DNA of 64,000 nucleotides from a bacterium (GTDB lineage: Bacteria > Planctomycetota > UBA1135 > UBA2386), in contig JAUILN010000004.1 of assembly GCA_030432695.1 (NCBI GenBank), positions 1 to 64,000 of the forward strand, read 5' to 3'. This document shows, in pieces, positions 8,846 to 18,589 of the stretch. Under the pieces are notes generated by a model. The model saw only the letters and a program-made list of their open reading frames with translations. It was not told the DNA's origin and did not search any database. A program made the translations under genes and the position numbers. Positions within the stretch are counted from its first letter, which is position 1. Every line of letters begins with the position of its first letter.

Positions 8846-11617
8846 ATGGGTCGGAACGCTGTCGTCTCGTCGGTCGTCGCGATCTTGCTCGCACTCTCCG
8901 GGGCCGTCGTCGTCTGGCTGCTGGCGGCTTCAGAGGGTCCGGGATCCGCGCCGCTCGCAGCGCCGCGCGAGGCAGAGTTCATGGAGTCGCGGACCGCGTC
9001 GTCCGACGTCGCGGTCGAAGCGGCCGAGGTTGATTTCGCGCCGGAGGAGGAGTCGCAGCGCACCGCGGTCGAGGGGGCGCCGGCCGATCCGCTGGCTGCA
9101 TCGCCCGCGGTGTTCCGCGGGCGGGTGATCGACGCGGACGGCGTGCCGCTCGCCGGCGTCACCGCGAAGGTCCATGGCTGGAGGGGCAATGCCATGCGGA
9201 TGGACGCCTACCGCGCCGAGCACGGTGAACTCGACTGGGAGGACCCTCCCGAGGTCGTCACCGATGCGAGTGGCCGCTTCGAGATCGCCTTCGCGCCTCC
9301 GCCGCCGTTCCAGTTCGTTCTCGACCTGAAGCGGGAGGGGCTGGTCGAACTCCGTGGGCGCTGGAGCGAGATCCAGGCCGGCGAGATCAAGGACTTCGGC
9401 GATCTGACGATGCGCGTCGGTGCGCGGGTCACCGGTCGGCTGGTCGATCGCCGCGGCGATCCCGTCGCGCGGCCTCAGGACCCGCGCTTCCGTCTGTCGA
9501 TCAACCGCTCCAACCGCAGCGACCAGCCGCGCAGCGACATGGTGCCGGACTACTCGGTGGATGCCGAAGTCGCTGCGGACGGTTCGTTCACCATGCGCGA
9601 GCCGGTGACGCCTGGGACCTGGAACATCAGCCTGCGGGGGCCCTTGCCGATCGAGCAACGGCAGGAGGTCGAGATCTCGGCTCCCGAGACCGACTTCGCA
9701 GTCGCGGTCTACCGGGACGAGGAGCTGCTGCGAGTCTCCGGAGCGGTGGTCGACGGTTCCGGCGCGCCCGTTCCGCACGTCGACTTCGATCCCCACGGCG
9801 TGGGCCGGGCGAGCAACTGGATCCAAGCTACGGACCGCGAGGGTCGGTTCGAGTTCGTGCAGCGCCCCGATGCAGTGGATCCCGACCAGCCGTTCCGGCT
9901 GCGGTTCCAGAAGGAGGGCTTCACACCCGTCACGACCAGTGAGATCCGCTGGGGGGAACTCGAGCTTCGCGTGGTGATGCAGCGGGCGCCGGTGATGGAG
10001 GTACTGGTGCTGCGAGCCTCGGACCGGTCGCCGCTGGAGGAGTACGGGCTGCGCCTGAGGGGGGCCTCGGGCTTCCACTCGTCGAACGGACACCAGATCG
10101 TCGGTGGTTGGGAGCATCCGGGCGGTCGCACCCGCGTCGAGGGCCTGCTGCAGAGCGGACTCGCACGGATCATCGTCGATCCGCGCCAGGGCAGCGGGCT
10201 CGCCAGGGCCGTGGCGCAGGTCGAGGTCGACCTGGCGGCGCCGCCGAGTCCCACCATCTTGGTCCCTGCGGCCGCGGAGCGAAGAGTGCGCGTGCAGGAC
10301 TCGTCCGGCCGTCGGATCGAGGGCAGTCGCGTCGAGCTGATCGACGCGTGTGGCGAGACCATCGAGGTGGCGACGTTCGTGACCAACCTTGACGGACGAA
10401 GGTCCAGCTCCCTGGAGATCGGTGTCCTGCTGGCTTCGGGTATCACGGACGCCGCAGGCGAGGTGGCCCTGACCGCGCCGGTCGGCGTGCCTGTCGTGGT
10501 GCGTTGCACCGGCCCGCATCCGCCGACGGTGCTCCAGGATGTCCTGCTCGAAGACGACGGACTGGTGGTCACGGTCGAGTCGGGCGCGACGCTGAGGATC
10601 CGGTTCGAGCCGGTCGAGGTCGTGACGGCCTGGCGGGCCGACGCGGAGCGACTCGCCGACCTCGGGATGGCGAGCCTCGACCAGGCCAGCCCAAGGGTGT
10701 TCCTGCATCGCGTCGGCGGGGCTCGGGTCGAGGTGTTTCCGACGGGCGGGTCGGCCGAGGGCCCTGCTGGCGCTCTCGACCCGGGCGGTCTGGCGGAACT
10801 GCGAGGCGTCCCAGGAGGTCTCTGGCGTGTGTTGTGCAATCGCCTCGTCCAGCGTGCGGACAGCGGCTATCAAAGCCAGCACCTGGAACTCTCCGAGCCC
10901 GTCGCGCTGCGCGACGGTTCGACCGAGGAACTCACCTTCGATCTCTCTGCCTACCGGATGGGCACGGTCGTCGGGTGGGTGGGCTCTGCGGACGGTCGAC
11001 CGCTGGAGGCCGGTCGCGTCGACTGCCAGCGTGAGCTGAGCACTCCCGGGCCCGACGGTCGGCCCCGGACCGAGAGCTATTCGATCTCGTTCGACGGAGA
11101 CGGGCGGTTCCGTCATGACCTCCCGGTGGGTCACTACCGTTGCACCGTGCCCATGGAGTTGCCGACACACGGAACGGAGCGGGGCGGCTGGGCCTTCGTC
11201 GTGGCCGAAGGCACGTTGGAGGTCCGCGCGGGTGAAGTCACGGAGACGGAGCTCACGGTCGCCCTGGCGCGCGCCGACGTGCAGGTGCTCGGCCCCGACG
11301 GCGAGGCGGTCGCGGGCTTGCAGCTCTTTCCGCCCGATGGACCCGCACAGCCGGCAGCGACCGACGAGCAGGGCCGGACCAGGATCTTCGGCACGGCCGG
11401 TAGCTACTGGTTCGGCTGCCGCATCCGCTCGTTGATGGACGGCAAGGCCTATCGTGCGCACGTCGACGAGGTACGGGAGAGGCACGGTGGCGACTACACG
11501 GCGGAGGTTGCCGCGGCCCTCGCCACGACCCTGGTCCAGCTCGACCAACCCGTCACCCTCGCGGTCGGCGGCGGCCCCGAGATCGTGCTCCGCCTGCCGG
11601 CTGCGTGGGACCGGTGA
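8846..11617 (+). CDS. Large surface protein with repeated carboxypeptidase-regulatory-like domains
   Basis: 923 aa. A single N-terminal hydrophobic helix (about residues 8-28) acts as signal or membrane anchor, followed by a linker rich in Ala and Glu. Several beta-sandwich domains of the CarboxypepD_reg type follow, recognisable by the pattern 'G.V.D..G.P..G...' then 'T...GRF': VFRGRVIDADGVPLAGVTAKV (about 91), ARVTGRLVDRRGDPVARP, LRVSGAVVDGSGAPVPHVDF and ATDREGRFEFV, then GTVVGWVGSADGRPLEAGRV near residue 710. No protease or other catalytic site is seen. It is probably extracytoplasmic, in adhesion or matrix. Its stop faces the HEAT/VWA gene 28 bp away. Confidence 0.75.
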   Translation: MGRNAVVSSVVAILLALSGAVVVWLLAASEGPGSAPLAAPREAEFMESRTASSDVAVEAAEVDFAPEEESQRTAVEGAPADPLAASPAVFRGRVIDADGVPLAGVTAKVHGWRGNAMRMDAYRAEHGELDWEDPPEVVTDASGRFEIAFAPPPPFQFVLDLKREGLVELRGRWSEIQAGEIKDFGDLTMRVGARVTGRLVDRRGDPVARPQDPRFRLSINRSNRSDQPRSDMVPDYSVDAEVAADGSFTMREPVTPGTWNISLRGPLPIEQRQEVEISAPETDFAVAVYRDEELLRVSGAVVDGSGAPVPHVDFDPHGVGRASNWIQATDREGRFEFVQRPDAVDPDQPFRLRFQKEGFTPVTTSEIRWGELELRVVMQRAPVMEVLVLRASDRSPLEEYGLRLRGASGFHSSNGHQIVGGWEHPGGRTRVEGLLQSGLARIIVDPRQGSGLARAVAQVEVDLAAPPSPTILVPAAAERRVRVQDSSGRRIEGSRVELIDACGETIEVATFVTNLDGRRSSSLEIGVLLASGITDAAGEVALTAPVGVPVVVRCTGPHPPTVLQDVLLEDDGLVVTVESGATLRIRFEPVEVVTAWRADAERLADLGMASLDQASPRVFLHRVGGARVEVFPTGGSAEGPAGALDPGGLAELRGVPGGLWRVLCNRLVQRADSGYQSQHLELSEPVALRDGSTEELTFDLSAYRMGTVVGWVGSADGRPLEAGRVDCQRELSTPGPDGRPRTESYSISFDGDGRFRHDLPVGHYRCTVPMELPTHGTERGGWAFVVAEGTLEVRAGEVTETELTVALARADVQVLGPDGEAVAGLQLFPPDGPAQPAATDEQGRTRIFGTAGSYWFGCRIRSLMDGKAYRAHVDEVRERHGGDYTAEVAAALATTLVQLDQPVTLAVGGGPEIVLRLPAAWDR

Positions 11618-11645
11618 TCTCGCGGGGCAGCGGCGGACTTCCCCC

Positions 11646-13781
11646 TCACCGCGTCATCGCATAGTTCCCCCCCGACTCCGCGGCGATCCGCTTCAGCATC
11701 GGCGAGTCGGCGCCGATCGCGATGCAGTGGATGCGCAGGCGGCGGGTGCGGTTCCAGGCCTGCACGGCGTCGGCGAGCTGTTCGGGATCGGTGATCGGGC
11801 CGGCGGAGGGGGAACCGTCCGACAGCAGGTAGATGGTGTCGACCTCGCGCTCGTCGAAGGCGCGGCGCAGGGCGTCGTGGACGTTGGTGGCGCCGAGCGG
11901 CTTCAGGTCGTCGATGCGCTGCAGGGCCTCGTCGCGGCCGCGGCCGCCGACCTTCTGCATGGCGTCGAAGATCGCGGCGACGTCGGTGTGGAACGAGACG
12001 ACGTTGAACAGGAAGTGCTTGGGGGTGTTCTCGACCACGCGGCGGAGCTGGGCCTTGGCCTCGTCGAGGCGGGTGCGGGTGCCGCCGGTGCCGACCTTGG
12101 CGGACATGCTGCCGGAGACGTCGACCACGAAGACCACGCGGTCGCTGACCAGCGGGATGCCGTAGTAGCTCGCCGCAGTCGCGCCCTTCGGCCGTTGCGC
12201 GGCGGCGTCCTCCTTGGCGAAGGCGTCGGCGGGAATGAGCGCGAAGCCGTCGCGGCTGTCCTTCCACCACTCCTGCCAGCGGCGCTGCTCGTTGAAGCGC
12301 ATCGCGGTCAGCGAGCGCAGCACGTCGAGGAGGTCCTCGCGGAGCCGGCCGCTCTCCTCGTCGAGGCGGTCGATGAGCTTCGGCACCGACTCGACCTTGC
12401 GGACCCGGGCGCAGAAGTCGATCGCGGCGGCGCGGACCGTCCAGTCCTTGTGGTCGAGGGCGTCCCAGGCGGTCGCGAGCGCCTCCTCGCAGCCGAGTTC
12501 GGAGAGCAGCGTCATCGTCAGGCCGAACTCGGCGACGTCGCGGCGACTCCGCGAGGTCTTGCGCAGCCGCTCCAGCAGCTCGGCCTCCCAGCCCACGTCG
12601 CCGCTGCGCAGGGCGTGCACGCACTGCAGGGTCTCGAGGCGGCGGGCCTCCTCCTTGGAGCCGAGCAGCTTGCCGAGTTCCGGCAGCACGCTGACGTCCT
12701 TGCGGGCCGCCAGCACCCGCAGCGCGGTCGAGACCACCTCGGGATCGCGGGAGCCGGCGAAGGCGACGATCTCGGCGCTGACGTCTTCACCCGGCACCTT
12801 CTCGAGCAGCTCCATCGCGGCGCGGACCTGGCCGGGATCTTCGACCTTGCCGAGGCGCGTGCGGACGTAGCTGACGAACGCCTTGTCGCCGACCAGCTTG
12901 GGGAGCAGCTCGTCGAGGGCGCGGGTGCCGCTGCTGCCCGCACGCCGCGCTTCGCCGGCGAGCGTCAGCGCGGCGTCGTGCAGCGACGGCTCGAGGACCG
13001 CGCAGACCGCGTACAGCGCATCGACGGCGGTGTAGCCGGTGGGTGGGGTCGACCGCGCGCAGAGTTCCCGCACCAGCTCGGCCGCGCGCGGATGGCCCTG
13101 CTCGGCGAGCTGGCGCACCGCGCTGGCGGCGGTCATCACCTGCGCGTCGCCCGCGGCAGCGAGCCGCGCCGCGGTCACCAATTCGCTGGTCGGCGCGCGC
13201 TGCAGGTAGCGGATGCCCTGACTGCGCGCGGTGCCGTCGCCGTCGCGGACCGCTTCGGCGAGGAGCTGCCAGCCGAGGTCGCTGTTCGTCTGCGACAGCG
13301 CCATCATCGCGTAGGTCCGCGCCATCGGCACCGCGTCGTCGCTCGCCGAGGCGATCGCGCCGAGCCGCCGCACCGCGTCTTCGCCCTGCTTCGCGAGGCC
13401 GCGTGCCGCGCGCATCCGCTCGGCGGGCGCCGTGTCAGTCGCCTCGGTCAGGCGCGTCAGCACGTCGACGGCGCCGGGGCGTGGCAGGGCGCCGAGCGCA
13501 TCGAGCAGTGCCGCGCGGTAGGCCGTGTCCTGGGCCCTTCCGATCTCGGCGACCAGGATCGTGGTGACCGCCTCGGAGTCGTCGCGGGTGACGCCCTTGA
13601 CCACCGCGATGCGCTCGGCTTCGGGCTTGTCGAGCACGGCCTCGAGCTGGGCCAGCGTCGCCTTGCCGGAAGCGAGCCGCGACTGCGCGGCCGGCTGGGC
13701 GATCGGCAGGCCGAACAGGATCGTCAGGCCGAGGACGGTCCGGGCGAGGAGGGCGCGGACGGGGTGCGAGGACGGGAGCAT
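11646..13781 (-). CDS. Secreted HEAT-repeat and von Willebrand factor A protein
   Basis: 711 aa with a signal peptide (LGLTILFGLPIAQPAAQS). Residues about 60-470 form alpha-helical HEAT-like repeats (AALLDALGALPRPGAVDVLTRL, EVVSTALRVLAARKDVSVLP). Residues about 545-711 are a VWA domain with a complete metal-ion-dependent adhesion site: DVSGSMS, the Thr of GATNVHDAL, and the Asp of LLSDGSPS. The VWA opens with SDRVVFVVDVSGSM. HEAT-VWA fusions of this type occur in planctomycetes; a protein-binding scaffold outside the cytoplasm is inferred. A TACGAT box about 60 bp upstream could be the promoter. Confidence 0.8.
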   Translation of the reverse strand: MLPSSHPVRALLARTVLGLTILFGLPIAQPAAQSRLASGKATLAQLEAVLDKPEAERIAVVKGVTRDDSEAVTTILVAEIGRAQDTAYRAALLDALGALPRPGAVDVLTRLTEATDTAPAERMRAARGLAKQGEDAVRRLGAIASASDDAVPMARTYAMMALSQTNSDLGWQLLAEAVRDGDGTARSQGIRYLQRAPTSELVTAARLAAAGDAQVMTAASAVRQLAEQGHPRAAELVRELCARSTPPTGYTAVDALYAVCAVLEPSLHDAALTLAGEARRAGSSGTRALDELLPKLVGDKAFVSYVRTRLGKVEDPGQVRAAMELLEKVPGEDVSAEIVAFAGSRDPEVVSTALRVLAARKDVSVLPELGKLLGSKEEARRLETLQCVHALRSGDVGWEAELLERLRKTSRSRRDVAEFGLTMTLLSELGCEEALATAWDALDHKDWTVRAAAIDFCARVRKVESVPKLIDRLDEESGRLREDLLDVLRSLTAMRFNEQRRWQEWWKDSRDGFALIPADAFAKEDAAAQRPKGATAASYYGIPLVSDRVVFVVDVSGSMSAKVGTGGTRTRLDEAKAQLRRVVENTPKHFLFNVVSFHTDVAAIFDAMQKVGGRGRDEALQRIDDLKPLGATNVHDALRRAFDEREVDTIYLLSDGSPSAGPITDPEQLADAVQAWNRTRRLRIHCIAIGADSPMLKRIAAESGGNYAMTR

Positions 13782-13883
13782 GTGCGGCGCGGGCCTTCCC
13801 GGGGCGGCGGGACTGCGGAGGGGGCCGGCATCGTAGCGGCGGATCGCGGTTCTGCGCGGCGCACGGGTCTTGAGTCCGCCCTG

Positions 13884-14960
13884 CTAGGCCGTCTCCCTGG
13901 ACCGCCCGGGGCGCGACGAGACCAGCGGATCCACTTGCCGGCCACCGCGCTGCGCCGAGCCAGGGGCGACCGCCGGGCGGGAGCGGTCCATCGCCGATTC
14001 TGGAGTGGGGAGGGTGAACGCGGGCCGGTCGGGGTCGGGTTGGCCCGAGAGGGTCTCGTCAGCCTGCTGCGTGGGACTGCGTCCACCGGGAGGCTCGCCG
14101 GCAACCGGCGCGTTGCGGAGCCAGCGCACTTCACGCCCGGTCTTCAGCTCGTACATGAGCCGGTCGGCGGCCGCAACGAGCGAGTCGACGTCGGGTGGAT
14201 CGCTGGCGACGACGAGACAGCCGACGCTGAAGCCGACCGAGGTCGCCACCGGTAGCTCGAGGGCAGCGAGTCCGGTCCGGAGTCGCGTGATCGCGGCCTC
14301 GGCACCCGGCGCATCGGTGCCCGGCAGCAGGATGCCGAACTCGTCACCGCCGAGACGCGCGACGAGGTCCAACTCGCGCAGTGCATCCTGCATCGTGTGC
14401 GCGACGCACCGCAGGACCTCGTCCCCGGCGTTGTGCCCGTGGCGATCGTTCACCGCCTTGAAGCCGTCGAGATCGATGTAGGCCAGCGCGAACGGCGTGG
14501 CATCTCGTCGGCAGCGAGCGACCTCGCGACCGGCCGCACTCCAGAACGCGCGGCGGTTGTGGATGCCGGTCAGTGGGTCGGTGTCGGCGAGTTGCCGGGC
14601 CCGATCGAGGTGGTTGCGCAGTGAGGCGATCATCTGCCCGAACAGCGCGAAGGCGGCGAGCAGGACGGCGACGTTCGCCACCTCGAAGGCGGTCACCATC
14701 TCGTCGAAGTGGGTGCCGAGGTCGACGGCCAGCCAGGCGGCCGTGGCGAGGATGCCGATGGCCACCGCGCCGCTCTGGCCGCGGGCCCACGCTGCGAAGG
14801 CGATAGGGAGCAGGTAGACGTGGCTCGCGGCGATCTCTGCGGGGCAGTACCAGTCCAGCGTCGCGACGGCGGCGACCATCAGCGTGGAGGCGATCCACAC
14901 CACGCCGGGTGGAGTGCGTGCCAAGGCGTCGAGCGCCCGGATTCGCCAACAGCCTTCCAT
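13884..14960 (-). CDS. Membrane-bound diguanylate cyclase (GGDEF)
   Basis: 358 aa from the ATG at 14960, chosen over a GTG at 14981 because AGGGA lies eight bases upstream. Four predicted membrane segments occupy about residues 21-114. The GGDEF domain (about 122-285) has TDPLTGIHNRRAF, AYIDLDGFKAVNDRHGH and the intact active-site loop GGDEF at 204-208. The inhibitory I-site RELD lies exactly five residues before it, so product inhibition by c-di-GMP is expected. The last ~75 residues are Pro/Ser/Arg-rich and look disordered. The signal sensed by the membrane part is unknown. The gene is monocistronic. Confidence 0.9.
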   Translation of the reverse strand: MEGCWRIRALDALARTPPGVVWIASTLMVAAVATLDWYCPAEIAASHVYLLPIAFAAWARGQSGAVAIGILATAAWLAVDLGTHFDEMVTAFEVANVAVLLAAFALFGQMIASLRNHLDRARQLADTDPLTGIHNRRAFWSAAGREVARCRRDATPFALAYIDLDGFKAVNDRHGHNAGDEVLRCVAHTMQDALRELDLVARLGGDEFGILLPGTDAPGAEAAITRLRTGLAALELPVATSVGFSVGCLVVASDPPDVDSLVAAADRLMYELKTGREVRWLRNAPVAGEPPGGRSPTQQADETLSGQPDPDRPAFTLPTPESAMDRSRPAVAPGSAQRGGRQVDPLVSSRPGRSRETA

Positions 14961-15105
14961 GGGTGATCCCTGATTCGGCACGCAGGCGGGCCAGGCTTTG
15001 GAGAAATAGCGATCAGATCGAAGGGAAGTGGCTCGGTATAGATGGAGCCGATTTACCTCGCATGGAGGCTGGCTGATCCGATCACCGCGACCGGCTCCGA
15101 CCGGG

Positions 15106-15738
15106 TCAGAGACAGGGCAGCGGCACGAAGTCTGGCCGCGCCTCGATCCGCCTGTGCCAGGACCGGAGCGCGGGCCAGGGCTCCAGGTCGATGCCGGCGT
15201 GCGGCGCCATCCGCGTGTAGGGATAGACCGCGAGGTCGGCGATCGAGCAGGTGCCGTTCGCGAGCCAGCCCGCCGCGTCGGGAGCGCCGAGCCGTCGCTC
15301 GACCGCGTCGAGGGTGGCCCGCCCGCGGGCCTGCAGGAAGGCGATCACCTGGGGCTGGTGGTCGGCGACGCGGGCGACGCGGATCAGGTAGCGGCAGGTG
15401 GCGAGGGAGGGCAGCACCTGCGACTGCTCGAAGAACAGCCACTCGAGCACGCGGTGGCGCGCGATCGGCTCGGCCGGCAGGAGCCCTGCGCGTTCCCCGA
15501 ACCACAGCAGGATCGCGTTCGACTCGGCGAGTCGCTCACCGTCAGGTCCGACCAGCAGCGGGATGCGTCCGACGTGGTGTTCCCCGACCGGTGTGTTCCG
15601 TCGCGCGGCGTCGCGGTCGCCGACCACGGGTACCTCCTCGAGGCGGAACGGGATGCCCGCCGAGGTGAGGATCTGGCGGGCCTTCCAGGCGTTGCCGGAT
15701 AGTGGGTTGGTGTAGAGCTGCCAGGTGGGGTCGGTCAT
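15106..15738 (-). CDS. Glutathione S-transferase family protein
   Basis: 210 aa, a normal GST length. The N-terminal thioredoxin-like domain (about 6-80) contains WQLYTNPLSGNAWKARQIL, a cis-Pro region GRIPLLVGPDG, and the GSH-binding LAESNAILLWF. The helical C-domain contains TCSIADLAVYPYTRMAPHAGIDL and a closing WPALRSWHRRIEARPDF. The N-terminal Ser/Asn could be the activating residue; no catalytic Cys is evident at that place. TAGGA serves as ribosome site. The physiological substrate is unknown. Confidence 0.85.
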   Translation of the reverse strand: MTDPTWQLYTNPLSGNAWKARQILTSAGIPFRLEEVPVVGDRDAARRNTPVGEHHVGRIPLLVGPDGERLAESNAILLWFGERAGLLPAEPIARHRVLEWLFFEQSQVLPSLATCRYLIRVARVADHQPQVIAFLQARGRATLDAVERRLGAPDAAGWLANGTCSIADLAVYPYTRMAPHAGIDLEPWPALRSWHRRIEARPDFVPLPCL

Positions 15739-15918
15739 GGCGGATTCCTACGGACACCTCCACGGCAGCGTAGCCGGTGATCGCGCGGCCCCGTGCGGTG
15801 ACCGGCCGGCTCAGGCTCCATCGGAGCCGCCGCGGACTCCTCGGGGCGGGGCCCTGGGCTCGTCGGGCCACGGCGCGCGGCACGCTGGTTCGGTCGGGAC
15901 GTCGTCACGCGGTCGGGC

Positions 15919-17709
15919 TCAGTTCCAATTCCCGACGACGACGTGCACGGGATTGGAGACGTCCACGCCCAGCGGCGAAGCTGGCGCAGGCCACACCGCG
16001 CCCTGAGCCTCGACCTGAACGCCGAGGAGGGCGTTCAGCAGGGGCACCGGCATGGCAAAGCCCTGTCCGATCGACAGCTGGGTCGGAGCGGGGAGGCGAA
16101 CGAAGCAGAAGCTGTTCCCGCCGAGGAGGAACGGCGGTTCGGGAACGCCGAGGAGGATCCCGCGCACCGCCCCAGGCCGCGTCGTCTGGAGCCGACCTGT
16201 CAGGAGTCGCCCGATCCGTGCGTCGGTCATCGCCAGTTCCGGAGGCACGAGGTCCGCGGAGTAGCCGTAGGCGAACGGGGTCGAGGTGCCGGTTGCGTCG
16301 ATGCGCCACAGTTCCGTACCGCGGTGGTCCGACAGCGCGAGGATGCCGAAGCTGCGAGTGAACGCGATGTTCGAACTCGTGGGAGCGGGATCGATCAGGC
16401 GCCGTGTTCCCGCGACCGTCCCATCGGTGATCCACAACGCCCAATCGCCGGCCAAGCGTCCGGGGGCCACGAACAAGGCACGGTCATGGCCGAACGACGT
16501 GAACTGACCCGCATCCCCGCTCTCGGGGCCGGGTCTCGTGTCGGCGAGGCGGAACGTTCCGGCGGGGGTGCCATCCGTTCGCCACGGCTCGACGCCCGTC
16601 GCGGCGTCGTGGTGAGCGAAGTAGACGTGGGAGCCCGACCTGGCGAGGGCGTGCCCCGTGCCGGCGGAGTTCGGCGGCGAAAGCAGGTTGGTGGTGATAG
16701 CCGTGCCTTCCGTGCACCAGAGTTCGGCTGGGCTGAACACGAAGCGATCGTCTCGCGCCCAGAAGTAGAGCTTGCCGTCCAGGCCGACTGCACCAGCGGT
16801 GCTCGCGTTCCTTTGGAGGGTCGAGGTCAGATCCACCGCAGCTCGACCGATGCAGCTCCAGACCCTCGAGACGCTGTTGTTGTTGGCGTCGACCAGAGAG
16901 AAGTAGAGGCGGTTGTCCACGCGGATCAGGTCGGTGGGACGTCGCCCTGCCGGGACTGCCGAGACCCTGCGGGTCCCGGTCGCTGTGCCATCCGTCCGCC
17001 AGAGCGATCCTTCTGGGCTCGACGCGGTGAAGTACAAACCGTCGTCCACAGCGAGGAAGTCACCGGGCTGGGATCCCTGCGCTCCGGGGACCACGTCTGC
17101 GAGCATCTGTGTGCCGGCCTCCGTGCCGTCGGACACCCAAAGCTCGTCGCCGTGGGCGGCGTCGGAGGAACGGAAGAACAGGCGGTTCCCCAAGGTCGCC
17201 CCGACACTCGCTGCATTCTCCTTGACGAGCCGGACCCCCTGCGGGGCCGACCGATCGGTCACGTAGAGGCTGTAGGTGTCGGCTGGCGTCTTCCGGATCA
17301 CGAAGACCCGCTCACCGACGATCCCCGCGAACAGGTATGCCTCGAACCCATCCCCTCCGAGCTGTTGGAGGCCATTGGCGGCGGCGTTCAGTCGATAGAG
17401 CCGTCGTTTGACGTCTGCGTCGTAGGCTAGGAAGTAGGAGTCGGTGATCGTGTGGGCCGAGAACACGCCGAAGGCTCCGTTCGGGGCTGCCGAAATGAGC
17501 ATCACGGTGCCGGTCGGCGTGCCGTCCGTGCGCCAGAGTCCGGCCTGGCGGGCGACAGTGGCCTCGAAGTACACGAGCCGATCGCGAATCCCCGACTGGA
17601 AGAACCTCGGCCTGGAGCTGTCGCTGCCGGGTTCCAGGTCTCGGATCAGGGACACATCTTGTGCCGGCAGCCCGAGGATCAGGCATAGCGCGGCCCACCA
17701 GGGTTTCAT
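15919..17709 (-). CDS. Secreted ELWxxDGT-repeat protein
   Basis: 596 aa from the ATG at 17709, preceded by a perfect AGGAGG ribosome site; this rules out the longer frame. Signal peptide: MKPWWAALCLILGLPAQ. At least seven 'xLW.xDGT..GT..l' repeats are visible (GLWRTDGTPTGT, ELWVSDGTEAGT, SLWRTDGTATGT, ELWCTEGTAITT, EPWRTDGTPAGT, ALWITDGTVAGT, ELWRIDATGTST), a pattern that folds as a beta-propeller-like array. The C-terminus (ALLGVQVEAQGAVW...) is a module shared with other secreted proteins here. It is probably a surface or matrix protein; no enzyme motif is seen. Confidence 0.8.
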   Translation of the reverse strand: MKPWWAALCLILGLPAQDVSLIRDLEPGSDSSRPRFFQSGIRDRLVYFEATVARQAGLWRTDGTPTGTVMLISAAPNGAFGVFSAHTITDSYFLAYDADVKRRLYRLNAAANGLQQLGGDGFEAYLFAGIVGERVFVIRKTPADTYSLYVTDRSAPQGVRLVKENAASVGATLGNRLFFRSSDAAHGDELWVSDGTEAGTQMLADVVPGAQGSQPGDFLAVDDGLYFTASSPEGSLWRTDGTATGTRRVSAVPAGRRPTDLIRVDNRLYFSLVDANNNSVSRVWSCIGRAAVDLTSTLQRNASTAGAVGLDGKLYFWARDDRFVFSPAELWCTEGTAITTNLLSPPNSAGTGHALARSGSHVYFAHHDAATGVEPWRTDGTPAGTFRLADTRPGPESGDAGQFTSFGHDRALFVAPGRLAGDWALWITDGTVAGTRRLIDPAPTSSNIAFTRSFGILALSDHRGTELWRIDATGTSTPFAYGYSADLVPPELAMTDARIGRLLTGRLQTTRPGAVRGILLGVPEPPFLLGGNSFCFVRLPAPTQLSIGQGFAMPVPLLNALLGVQVEAQGAVWPAPASPLGVDVSNPVHVVVGNWN

Positions 17710-18082
17710 GGGGACCTCCTCGATGTCGTGCCGAAGGGGTCGTGGTCGCACGATCGCCGCGCGTGCGCGGTGCTGCCGGCCGGGATACGCCGCACTGTGC
17801 GAGCCGCACCCCGGCAACGGAGTCCACCTCGGCGAGGAGGAGAACGCCCGGGCTCGATCGACCTTTCGTCACGCGTCGAGCGGCGTGTGAACGACGAGCC
17901 GCGCGGGCGCGTGGCGTGGTCCGCAGGGTCTGCTGCGCGCGTCCTGCATCCGCGCTCCCGATCGTCGTGTTCGATGCTCAGGGAGTCTGCGACTCGATTC
18001 TGGTTGCGGACTCGGTTCAGGCTTCACCGCAGTCGCAGCGCGGCAGCGCGATGGGGTTTCGCTCGCCGGGCCTCGGCGGGAT
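17710..18082. other. 373-bp non-coding interval
   Basis: It separates the ELW-repeat gene (which starts at 17709) from the 3' end of the RdgC-like pair, all on the minus strand. The first bases hold the AGGAGG ribosome site of the ELW-repeat gene. Frames through the rest have random composition and no credible start. No strong hairpin or promoter was recognised. Confidence 0.6.
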
Positions 18083-18589
18083 TCACCCCGCCATCCACCG
18101 CGCCTGCTCCGCGCCGGCATTCGCGCGATAATCACGCCGGAGCCGCAGCCGCAGGAACTCGCGGTAGACCTTGCCCATCAGCTCGTGGATCAGCAGGAAG
18201 TTGACCGCGCGCTCGCGGGAGACTTCCTCGGGGCCTTCGGCCTCCTCGTCGTCGTCGGGCAGCTTCACGCTGCGCAGGCCCAACGTGGCGCCGTCGAGGG
18301 TGAACAGCCAGATGAGATCGCCCATGCCCAGCACCAGCCGGGCGCGGCGCAGGCGGTGGCCGCTCTTCAGGGCGGCGCGGGCCTCGGAGCTGCGGGTGGG
18401 GATGCCCTTCTTCAGGGTGTGCTCGGTCTCGTCGTCGTCGAGGGGGGCGAACTCGATGTAGTCGTCGAAGGAGAGGCCGACCACGCGGCCTTCACCCAGG
18501 TCGAACTCGCCGCCCTCGGTCTCGGTGCGGAACCAGAGCCAGGTGAGGAACTCCTCGCCGAGGAAGCCGTGACTCGCTGCGTCGCTCAT
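18083..18589 (-). CDS. RdgC C-terminal-like protein (second half of a split pair)
   Basis: 168 aa; its ATG overlaps the stop of the upstream gene (ATGA). FLGEEFLTWLWFRTETEGGEFDL near the N-terminus and the following beta-rich stretch (RVVGLSFDDYIEFAPLDDDETEHTLKKG, then SEARAALKSGHRLRRARLVLG and LIWLFTLDGATLGLRSVKLP) match what I know of the C-terminal half of RdgC-like proteins outside gammaproteobacteria. The last third is a helical, charged tail. With the upstream gene it would supply a complete DNA-binding RdgC-type protein. The assignment is by pattern and position. Confidence 0.6.
   Translation of the reverse strand: MSDAASHGFLGEEFLTWLWFRTETEGGEFDLGEGRVVGLSFDDYIEFAPLDDDETEHTLKKGIPTRSSEARAALKSGHRLRRARLVLGMGDLIWLFTLDGATLGLRSVKLPDDDEEAEGPEEVSRERAVNFLLIHELMGKVYREFLRLRLRRDYRANAGAEQARWMAG

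Noticed and set aside
8930..11548. 872-codon minus-strand open frame over the carboxypeptidase-regulatory-like gene
   Set aside because: It is rich in His, Arg and Asp with no recognisable pattern; the plus-strand gene shows repeated beta-sandwich motifs.
11454..14255. 933-codon plus-strand open frame over the HEAT/VWA gene
   Set aside because: Composition is Ala/Gly/Arg/Glu-rich without domains; the minus-strand gene has a signal peptide, HEAT repeats and a complete MIDAS.
17728..18204. Plus-strand open frame in the gap after the ELW-repeat gene
   Set aside because: Its composition is random Arg/Pro/Ala/Ser, it overlaps the 3' end of the RdgC-like gene, and it has no ribosome site.
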